Origin: an uncultured bacterium
GTDB lineage: Bacteria; Patescibacteriota; Saccharimonadia; Saccharimonadales; Saccharimonadaceae
Reading direction: 5' to 3'
NCBI GenBank assembly: GCA_903844835.1
Contig: CAIMUU010000049.1
Span: forward strand, 1-19,342
Length of the DNA: 19,342 bases
A program made the translations under genes and the position numbers. Under the pieces are notes generated by a model that ran no database searches, had not been told where the DNA came from, and saw only the letters and a program-made list of their open reading frames with translations. Positions 13,245 to 19,342 of the stretch are shown here, one piece after another; position 1 is the stretch's first letter, and each line of letters begins with the position of its first letter.

Positions 13245-15749
13245 ATGCCAAAGTTACAAATAAGCCCCATCTTGCGACAAAATTTATTTACATCAAGCCT
13301 ATTATTGTTCGCTGTAATTTTGTCATTTGTTTTTGCCACACTCTTCCGCCAGCCGGTTTATGCTGATGGAGCTATTGGTGATGGCGGCCAACCCGGTAAT
13401 AGTTGTTCAGGAAATTATGCCTGTACCTCCAACGGCTGGGGATGGTATAGCTATCCGACAACTGGCACAATTAGGCCAAAATATTTTTCTAACGGCACCT
13501 CATGGAGTTCAGTGAGCGCTACATGCTCTAGTAAAGGGGCAGATCGAGTGGTGGCATTAATTATTCTTGAGGGTCCCGGCAAGACAGAACCGGACATTAA
13601 TAAAAAGGCCAACTGGGGCGTAGTTTATGATTATGTAGGCTGGTCTGATTATGTAACCCTTTATAATGGCAATTTAGGAACATATTGGCTCAAGACATCA
13701 GACGCCAAATCTAAATATGATTTTATGGAAGTAGCAAAACTTGGTTATACCTGGGGCGTTAATGTCGGTTGGTTTTGCTATTCTACAAGCCCCGCCTGGA
13801 CACTTAGTGCGACTACTACTAACAATAAGCCGTCGGGGACAGCTATGGAGGGCGAGACCATCCTTTGGACCAATAAGATAGTTAACAATGGCATTGGCAT
13901 AACGACCCACAACGTAAATAGCCAAATTGCTTTAACTAATTTTACTTCCGGGTTTTGGGGGGCGTCATCATTAGTCGCTGACGGCAACACGTCAGCCGGA
14001 GTGGCGGCAAGTGGTGTGAGTGGTTATTTGAGGGTCATAAGGTACACGAACGACAATTTTAATTCACCGCCAGATTACTCTACTTATGTTGCTCAGAAAG
14101 TCGATGTTGGCAAAACATTGTGTCAAAAAGTTCGATTTAATCACAAAGCGGGCGCTGCCGATCTTACTTACAGTTATGGAAATGATTCTTGTGTAACTAT
14201 TGTTAGCCCTTGGTCAATTACAGTTACCAGTTCCGCCAATGTTGTAACCGCCAAACCTGGGTCAGTCATCACTTGGACGCACACAGCAACTAATGCTGGT
14301 GCTAATTCGACAAATAAAGATGTTATTGTTACTCCTAGTGCTGGCAGTGGGAGTGGTACTTTGCTGTCTGGCTCTGTGCCTGGTGCTAAAAAGGCTATCA
14401 ATTCTACGTATACGGTGCTAACTAGTGATTCAGGTAGTACCTTGTGCCGTGCAACAGTCGCAACACCTCAAGCATGGGATAAAATAACTTCTATCACATC
14501 GACGCCAGCTTGCGTCACTATCCCACTCGACTATAACTTGGTCCCAGGCGTATCGCTCAACCCATCTGGGGTAATTGAGGCTGGGTCATCTTTTGAAGTT
14601 GCTACATCAATTAACAATTCTGGGACTACAGACAATAACCCAACAGCCACTTGGACTTTAGTTAGAACTCTATCTCAACCTGGTTTTGCCGATGTTGTTA
14701 CTAGCCAAACTGGCAATGGTCTATTGGTCCCTGCAAAAAGTTCCGTTGCTCCAATCGCCACCTTCGTTGATAATAGTACTGAAAAATTGGTTGGCACCCG
14801 CATTTGCTATGTCTTGACGGTCCAGCCATATTCAAGTATTGTGGCCGGTTCAACTAGTTCGGCGCCAGTTTGCGTAACTCTTGGCAAGAGGCCGAAGGCG
14901 CAAATATGGGGCGGTGATCTTTGGGCTGGTGGTAAAGTTCAGACCAGCCTGTCATCGAAGGGCGGCATTATGTTCGGCAGTTGGGACGAATATGGTATCT
15001 TCTCGGCAGGCGTAATTGATGGCATGGCATCTGGCTCTGCATTCTCGGGTTCTGGTCTTGCAGGTGTTACCTCGTCTTGTGACTATAGCTATCTAAGTTT
15101 TTCAAATGCACCAACTGGGCTAAGTAGTTGTAGTGGTTTGGCGGGGACAATCGGTAGCTATGCAGGGATACGAACTTCCCTAGATGTGGCATCTAGTTTT
15201 CCGGGCGGCACAGCTATTGCTGCTGGTGCGACAATTGATCCTAGCAGTTTAGCTGGTGGCACATATGTTGTTGCTGGCGATTTGACACTTAATGCCAGCA
15301 CTTTGCCCGCCAGCAAGTCAATTATAATAAAAGCTTCGGGTACAGTGACTATTAATGGCAACCAAGCATACTTTGGCGGTCCATTTGGCAGTGCTAGCCA
15401 GTTGCCACAGTTAATTATTACTGCAGATATTATTAACATTGCCGAAAGTGTAACAAATATTGATGCTTGGTTGGTTGCAAAAACCAGCATAAATACTTGC
15501 GCTTCAGTTGCAGTAGGCGCATCACTAACTTCCAGTATGTGTGATCAAAAGCTAGTCGTTAATGGCCCAGTTATGACAGACAAATTGTATTTGCGCCGAA
15601 CGGCCGGCTCTAACTCTGGCATTCAAAGTGGTGACCCGGCTGAAATATTCAATCTTCGACCAGATGCTTATCTTTGGGCAACTATGCGGGCCCAGTCTAC
15701 TGGGCGAGTCCAGACGGTCTATGTTACAGAATTACCACCAAGGTTTTGA
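13245..15749 (+). CDS. large secreted multidomain surface protein, possible pilus-associated adhesin
   Basis: 834 residues from the ATG at 13245. A signal sequence is clear: a basic N-terminus, a hydrophobic stretch at about 14-33, and a likely signal-peptidase site after PVYA (A40). Residues 41-180 form an N-terminal region rich in W, Y and G with several cysteines. Three tandem beta-rich repeats of about 110-140 residues follow, ending near 318, 425 and 545. Each has a late cysteine (GKTLCQKV, GSTLCRAT, GTRICYVL) and a closing CVT motif (DSCVTI, PACVTI, PVCVTL), suggesting one disulfide per repeat. They resemble DUF11/CARDB-type Ig-like modules. From about 546 (KAQIWGGDLWAGG) a G/S/A-rich region with repeated short strands looks beta-helical, ending TVYVTELPPRF. 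No sortase motif, membrane tail or pilin signal is seen. Its place ahead of pilMNO suggests surface display with the pilus; this is inference. Confidence 0.8.
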   Translation: MPKLQISPILRQNLFTSSLLLFAVILSFVFATLFRQPVYADGAIGDGGQPGNSCSGNYACTSNGWGWYSYPTTGTIRPKYFSNGTSWSSVSATCSSKGADRVVALIILEGPGKTEPDINKKANWGVVYDYVGWSDYVTLYNGNLGTYWLKTSDAKSKYDFMEVAKLGYTWGVNVGWFCYSTSPAWTLSATTTNNKPSGTAMEGETILWTNKIVNNGIGITTHNVNSQIALTNFTSGFWGASSLVADGNTSAGVAASGVSGYLRVIRYTNDNFNSPPDYSTYVAQKVDVGKTLCQKVRFNHKAGAADLTYSYGNDSCVTIVSPWSITVTSSANVVTAKPGSVITWTHTATNAGANSTNKDVIVTPSAGSGSGTLLSGSVPGAKKAINSTYTVLTSDSGSTLCRATVATPQAWDKITSITSTPACVTIPLDYNLVPGVSLNPSGVIEAGSSFEVATSINNSGTTDNNPTATWTLVRTLSQPGFADVVTSQTGNGLLVPAKSSVAPIATFVDNSTEKLVGTRICYVLTVQPYSSIVAGSTSSAPVCVTLGKRPKAQIWGGDLWAGGKVQTSLSSKGGIMFGSWDEYGIFSAGVIDGMASGSAFSGSGLAGVTSSCDYSYLSFSNAPTGLSSCSGLAGTIGSYAGIRTSLDVASSFPGGTAIAAGATIDPSSLAGGTYVVAGDLTLNASTLPASKSIIIKASGTVTINGNQAYFGGPFGSASQLPQLIITADIINIAESVTNIDAWLVAKTSINTCASVAVGASLTSSMCDQKLVVNGPVMTDKLYLRRTAGSNSGIQSGDPAEIFNLRPDAYLWATMRAQSTGRVQTVYVTELPPRF

Positions 15750-15763
15750 TAATAGATTACGGC

Positions 15764-15793
15764 TTGCTTTTAATGCTCATGCTTCTGTATAAT
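15764..15793 (+). promoter_or_regulatory. promoter of the pilM operon, predicted leaderless
   Basis: TTGCTT (15764-15769), an 18-nt spacer and a perfect TATAAT (15788-15793). The box ends 10 nt before the pilM ATG at 15804, so initiation near 15800 leaves a leader of only a few bases. No Shine-Dalgarno is present. Confidence 0.6.
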
Positions 15794-15803
15794 AAAAGAC
15801 GTT

Positions 15804-16853
15804 ATGGCATTACTAAAAGGATTGGGTGACTTTTTTGCATTAGACATCGGTACGACCGCTGTTAGGGTGGTGCAACTTTCCCAATCTGGTTCAAATAGCT
15901 GGAATTTACAGCACTATGGCTATGCGCCGGTCGACGAGCGTATTACCAGCAGTAACACTGCAGAGGGCTTGCGTCGTCTCGGTGAGGTAATTATGACTGC
16001 GGTTGGCCAAAGTGGGATTAAAGCAAAGAATGTTGCTATTGGTTTGCCATCGAGCAAAACCTTTACAACGATTATTGATGTCCCGATGGTTAGCGAGGCT
16101 GAGTTAAAGAGCACAATTAAGTATCAAATTGACCAGTATATTCCGATGGCAATTAATGAAACAAAAGTTGACTGGGCACTTCTTGGCCAGTCGCTCCACG
16201 ACCCAAAACAGCAAGAGGTGCTTCTGGCCAGTACGGCCAACGCTTATGCCGAAGAGCGTCTTGAATTTATTGAAAGTCTTGGCTTTAACGTTATTGCCGC
16301 CGAGCCTGACCCAATTGCTATTGTTCGATCTTTGTTGCCAGTTGATGTGCGTGATGCTAGGTTGATAATTGATGTCGGCGAGCGGGCGACTGATTTGGCG
16401 ATTACTTTTGGTGATACGCCACGTCTTGTGCGAAATATCCCAATCGGTCTAGGCTCATTGATTAAAGTTGCAGTTCAGAATCTTAATGTCCAGGAAGACC
16501 AGGCAAGACAATTCATCTTGAAGTTTGGTTTGGCCCCAGATAGACTTGAGGGTCAGGTCTATCGTTCTATCGAAAGTACGCTAGAGAATTTTGCATCAGA
16601 ACTTATCAAATCGATAAAATTTTTCCAAACTCGTTATCCGAACACTCCAGTTGGCGGCATTCTACTGTCTGGTTTTTCGGCTGTGGTTCCAAAGTTTGGT
16701 GAATATATTACCGCAAAAACTGGGGTTCCTTCTTCGATTGCAAATCCTTGGCAGAGAGTTCACGTTGCTCAAGCCGACCAACAGCAATTGAGCTCAATTG
16801 CTGCTGAGTTTGCTACCGCAATTGGGCTCGCCGAAAGGAAAAACCTAAAATGA
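15804..16853 (+). CDS. pilM: type IV pilus assembly protein PilM
   Basis: 349 residues. PilM is a cytoplasmic actin-like ATP-binding protein that binds the N-terminal tail of PilN and links the motor to the inner-membrane platform. The FtsA/actin-type motifs are present: phosphate-1 FFALDIGTTAVRVVQL (D14, G16), phosphate-2 IIDVGERATDLAITF (about 187-201) and the adenosine motif GGILLSGFSAVVPKF (about 284-298). The length is normal. It has its own promoter and overlaps pilN by 4 nt (ATGA), starting a tightly coupled pilM-N-O-orf73-pilB operon. Confidence 0.95.
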   Translation: MALLKGLGDFFALDIGTTAVRVVQLSQSGSNSWNLQHYGYAPVDERITSSNTAEGLRRLGEVIMTAVGQSGIKAKNVAIGLPSSKTFTTIIDVPMVSEAELKSTIKYQIDQYIPMAINETKVDWALLGQSLHDPKQQEVLLASTANAYAEERLEFIESLGFNVIAAEPDPIAIVRSLLPVDVRDARLIIDVGERATDLAITFGDTPRLVRNIPIGLGSLIKVAVQNLNVQEDQARQFILKFGLAPDRLEGQVYRSIESTLENFASELIKSIKFFQTRYPNTPVGGILLSGFSAVVPKFGEYITAKTGVPSSIANPWQRVHVAQADQQQLSSIAAEFATAIGLAERKNLK

Positions 16854-17578
16854 TAGAAATCAATCTTGTACCAGACATAAAACAAGAATTATTACGAGCT
16901 CAGATTATTAGGGCTAGGGTTATCTTTGGATCTGTCGCAATTGGTATCGTCTCAGTGGCCGTTGTTATCCTATTGGTAATTTACGTCTTTACTTTTCAGA
17001 CGGTTCGTAGCGGCCTAGCGGACGCCTCAATCGAACAGGGTAGTGACAAGCTTGCCGCCGTTACTGATTTAACAAAAACTTTGACGATTCAAAATCAACT
17101 GACTAAAATATCTGTTTTAAATAGTGATAAAAAAATTGATTCACGTATTTTTGATGTTCTAAATGCAATTATTCCGCCAAGTCCAAATAACATCCAAATA
17201 TCTAATCTGGCTATTAATTCTAGTTTAGAATTGATAACAATTGATGGCCAGGCCGCTAATAGCTATGCCGCAGTTGAGATTTTCAAAAAGACTATCGAAG
17301 GTGCGGTGCTAAGGTATACCGACTTAAATGATGCACCTCAGGAAGTGCCTCTAGCATCTGACATTAGTACTAGTAACACTAGTTATGGCGAAGACACTAC
17401 GGGCGCAAAAGTGTTGCGATTTACTCTGAGTTTTGTTTACGCGCCAGAATTATTCTCTCCAGCATCAAAGGGGGTGTCGGTAGCGATAACCATTGATGGC
17501 AATGTAACTGACTCATATTTGGGAGTTCCGAAAAGCATTTTTGCTGATCGTGCAACAGACATAACGGGGGTTAACTGA
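16850..17578 (+). CDS. pilN: type IV pilus assembly protein PilN
   Basis: 242 residues. It begins MIEINLVPDIK, the conserved INL(L/V)P peptide that docks into PilM. One membrane helix follows at about 24-50, then a periplasmic-type/extracytoplasmic domain with a ferredoxin-like alpha/beta pattern. PilN pairs with PilO to form the alignment complex around the PilC platform. The start overlaps the pilM stop (ATGA); the end is 1 nt before pilO. Confidence 0.9.
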   Translation: MIEINLVPDIKQELLRAQIIRARVIFGSVAIGIVSVAVVILLVIYVFTFQTVRSGLADASIEQGSDKLAAVTDLTKTLTIQNQLTKISVLNSDKKIDSRIFDVLNAIIPPSPNNIQISNLAINSSLELITIDGQAANSYAAVEIFKKTIEGAVLRYTDLNDAPQEVPLASDISTSNTSYGEDTTGAKVLRFTLSFVYAPELFSPASKGVSVAITIDGNVTDSYLGVPKSIFADRATDITGVN

Positions 17579-17579
17579 T

Positions 17580-18266
17580 ATGCAACCAAAAAATGTAGCG
17601 ATTCGTAAGCGAACGCAGATAATGAAAGCAAACCGAACGATGTTTATTTGGGTTGCCGGCGTGTCGGTTGTGTTCGGTGTTGCATTAGTCGGCATAATAT
17701 TTTTGACCCAGATGCTGCTCTTTAACGAAAGGGTTTTACAGCAAAAAAATCTAACAATTTCTACTCTAGCTACAAATAACAGCAACATATCGGCTCTAGA
17801 GTCGCAGGTTAGAGTACTTGATACTAACGAGGCTTTGATTAGCTCAAAGGCAAAGCCCGATGACCAGGCTATCCAGGTAATTCTTGATGCCCTGCCATCT
17901 GATGCGAATTCGCTAGCATTAGGTGCTTCTTTGCAGACAAAGCTTTTGAGTGGAATCCCTAATTTGTCATTGAATTCAATACAGGTTGATCCAGTTGTTG
18001 GTGTTGAGTCACTAAGCTCTAGTTCGGTTGTTAGCGCTTTACCGGTTTCGACATCAGAGAACAATATTACTTTCCGTTTTTCAGTTACTGGTAGCGACGC
18101 CAGTCTTAGGCAAGTATTGCAGAACCTCGAAAGTTCAATACGTACAATTGATATAATATCTCTCAAGATTGAGAGCCAGGGATCGGTTCGGGTATTGAGC
18201 GTAGAAGCTCAGGCATTTTATGAACCAGCTAGGGTAGTACAGCTAAAAGATATGGTGGTTAAATAA
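17580..18266 (+). CDS. pilO: type IV pilus assembly protein PilO-like
   Basis: 228 residues. Topology matches PilO: a short basic cytoplasmic tail (residues 1-20), one membrane helix (about 21-45), a coiled-coil-prone stretch rich in Q, N, L and S (about 50-90), then a globular extracytoplasmic domain. Sequence conservation in PilO is low, so the call rests mainly on this architecture and the position directly after pilN (1-nt gap). It overlaps the next gene by one base (TAATG). Confidence 0.8.
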   Translation: MQPKNVAIRKRTQIMKANRTMFIWVAGVSVVFGVALVGIIFLTQMLLFNERVLQQKNLTISTLATNNSNISALESQVRVLDTNEALISSKAKPDDQAIQVILDALPSDANSLALGASLQTKLLSGIPNLSLNSIQVDPVVGVESLSSSSVVSALPVSTSENNITFRFSVTGSDASLRQVLQNLESSIRTIDIISLKIESQGSVRVLSVEAQAFYEPARVVQLKDMVVK

Positions 18267-18487
18267 TGAAAAAAACTGATATTGCGATGATTTTGCTTAT
18301 TGCTTCGGCGAGTGTGGTTATCTCCTTCTTTGTAGCTCAGAGTATTTTTGGAGATGTTTATCAGGGCACAGCTAAAGTAAAGACGATTGATAAAATAGAC
18401 TCTACGATTGTTGAACCCAGCTCTGATATTTTTAATATAAATGCCATAAACCCAGCTGTCCAAGTTGAGATTACTGGGACAAAATAA
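18266..18487 (+). CDS. small single-pass membrane protein in the pil operon (73 aa)
   Basis: I do not recognise a family. One N-terminal membrane helix (about 5-28, IAMILLIASASVVISFFVAQ) is followed by a roughly 45-residue polar extracytoplasmic tail with SSDIFNINAINPAVQVEITG. Its ATG shares a base with the pilO stop (TAATG), which shows tight coupling, and pilB begins 15 nt later. The slot is where PilP, a lipoprotein of about 175 residues, lies in pilMNOPQ operons. This protein is much shorter and has no lipobox cysteine, so it is not a recognisable PilP. It may be a reduced substitute or an accessory to the PilN-PilO complex. Confidence 0.75.
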   Translation: MKKTDIAMILLIASASVVISFFVAQSIFGDVYQGTAKVKTIDKIDSTIVEPSSDIFNINAINPAVQVEITGTK

Positions 18488-18496
18488 AAGGTGGTG
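18487..18496 (+). promoter_or_regulatory. Shine-Dalgarno of pilB
   Basis: AAAGGTGGTG lies 6 nt before the ATG at 18503 and fixes the pilB start just after the stop of the 73-aa gene. Confidence 0.65.
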
Positions 18497-18502
18497 TAGC
18501 CA

Positions 18503-19342
18503 ATGGCACTTCTGACTGCTGACATTCAGGGAAAGCTAGTGAACCTTCTTGTGAGTGAGGGGCTTGTTAGTAGCGACGTGATAAATGAGGCTAAAATAAC
18601 TTCATCAAAAACGAGTCAGCCTTTATTTGAATTATTAACAGAAAAAAACATTGTTGATGATGAACTATTGACGCATGCTACCGCCCAGGTTTCGGGTGTG
18701 CCATATGTTAACTTGTTAAATAGCGTTATTGATCAGAGTATTTTGGGCTTATTGCCCGAAGACATCGCCGCTCGGTTTATGGCCGTGCCTCTTGCCGAGG
18801 TGCAAAACCGACTTGCTGTTGCTATGATTGACGCTAATAATGTCCAGGCGGTTGACTATCTTGCAAGTCGTATCGAGCGACCACTCAAGGTCTTTATGGC
18901 CTCTGAGGCGGGCGTGCGTCACGTATTAGACCAATACAAGACAGACTTTTCGAGTGTTAATGTGGCGGCCGAGGTAAGTCAGGCAGAAGCCAGCCAAGAG
19001 TCGAATCGTGATGTAAAGACAATTGTGCAGGATTCGCCAATTAGCAAGGCGCTTAGTACCATTCTTGAATACGCCTTAAAATCGCGCGCTAGCGATGTTC
19101 ATATCGAGCCACTTGAAAATTCTCTAAAGATTCGCTGTCGAGTTGACGGTATGTTGCATGAGATAATGCAGCTACCAAAGAGTATTGAACCAGCACTTGT
19201 CAGCCGAATAAAGATTCTATCCAATCTAAAAATTGATGAGCATCGAATGCCACAAGACGGCCAATTTACCGTAAAAATAGCCAACAAGGAAGTTGATTTG
19301 CGTATTGCCATCAGTCCGGTTATTTGGGGCGAGCAGGTAGTG
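18503..19342 (+). CDS. pilB: type IV pilus extension ATPase PilB/GspE, N-terminal 280 residues (runs off the window)
   Basis: The frame is open from the ATG at 18503 to the last base. Residues 1-150 or so fit an MshEN/GspE N-terminal domain (LVNLLVSEGLVSSDVINEA, then HATAQVSGVPYVNLL and LLPEDIAARFMAVPLAEVQNRLAVAM). After a short linker the N2 domain carries SRASDVHIEP (194-203), IRCRVDGMLHEI and RIKILSNLKIDEHRMPQDGQ (from 235), typical of PilB/GspE. Walker A and the other catalytic motifs lie beyond the window. PilB powers pilus extension. PilT retraction ATPases lack the long N-terminal region, so PilB is the better call. Last visible gene of the pilM operon. Confidence 0.92.
   Translation, partial: MALLTADIQGKLVNLLVSEGLVSSDVINEAKITSSKTSQPLFELLTEKNIVDDELLTHATAQVSGVPYVNLLNSVIDQSILGLLPEDIAARFMAVPLAEVQNRLAVAMIDANNVQAVDYLASRIERPLKVFMASEAGVRHVLDQYKTDFSSVNVAAEVSQAEASQESNRDVKTIVQDSPISKALSTILEYALKSRASDVHIEPLENSLKIRCRVDGMLHEIMQLPKSIEPALVSRIKILSNLKIDEHRMPQDGQFTVKIANKEVDLRIAISPVIWGEQVV

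Noticed and set aside
17513..18166. 217-codon minus-strand open frame across pilN end and pilO
   Set aside because: It is antisense to the coupled pilN-pilO genes, composition is biased and no family is recognised.
1..19342. TGA recoded as glycine, as in some CPR lineages
   Set aside because: pilM, pilN, the pilin and the 834-aa gene end at TGA at sensible termini, and conserved glycines are encoded by GGN.
1..19342. CRISPR array, transposase, tRNA or rRNA genes
   Set aside because: No regularly spaced direct repeats, transposase motifs or tRNA/rRNA-like sequences were seen on either strand.

Overview
This 19.3 kb window reads as ordinary chromosome from a bacterium of the Candidate Phyla Radiation, most likely a Saccharibacteria (TM7)-type genome. 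That placement is inference. It rests on protein character (a PilM/N/O/B locus beside large secreted proteins, a type IV pilin carrying a FISUMP domain, RNase J together with PNPase, no rplI after rpsR), moderate GC and very short intergenic gaps. TGA is used as a stop at conserved gene ends (pilM, pilN, the pilin), so the Gracilibacteria/SR1 recoding of TGA does not apply.

Layout. (1) 1-147, minus: start of a NUDIX hydrolase gene, divergent from pnp. (2) 300-5263, plus: pnp, a family-4-type uracil-DNA glycosylase and RNase J, a nucleic-acid turnover and repair cluster; pnp is preceded by a long hairpin leader. (3) 5366-7627: ftsK, the DNA translocase. (4) 7702-8688: a FISUMP-domain pilin, followed by a diverged second copy of the ftsK 3' end (8758-8844). 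The pilin gene is therefore bracketed by the ftsK tail and a tail relic. (5) 8941-11379: a translation and replication operon, rpsF-ssb-rpsR-efp-tlyA, in which tlyA carries an in-frame insertion made of short palindromic repeats. (6) 11515-12603, minus: ychF, convergent with tlyA across an AT-rich inverted repeat. (7) 12761-19342: a type IV pilus locus made of a 160-aa membrane-anchored protein, an 834-aa secreted multidomain protein, then pilM, pilN, pilO, a 73-aa membrane protein and the 5' part of pilB, which runs off the window.

How the parts work together. PilM (cytoplasmic, actin-like), PilN and PilO (inner-membrane) form the alignment complex that couples the PilB extension ATPase to the pilus. 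The FISUMP pilin and the 834-aa secreted protein are plausible fibre or tip/surface components. PNPase and RNase J are the two main 3'- and 5'-acting RNA degradation enzymes and lie only one gene apart.

Expression signals. Genes inside operons often have Shine-Dalgarno sequences (AAGGAGGA at pnp, AGAGGAGG at rpsF). Several transcription-unit-leading genes (NUDIX, ftsK, ychF, pilM) instead have a TATAAT-like -10 box only 6-10 nt before the ATG and no Shine-Dalgarno, which suggests leaderless mRNAs. I saw no tRNA, rRNA, CRISPR array or transposase. No gene-free stretch exceeds 300 bases.
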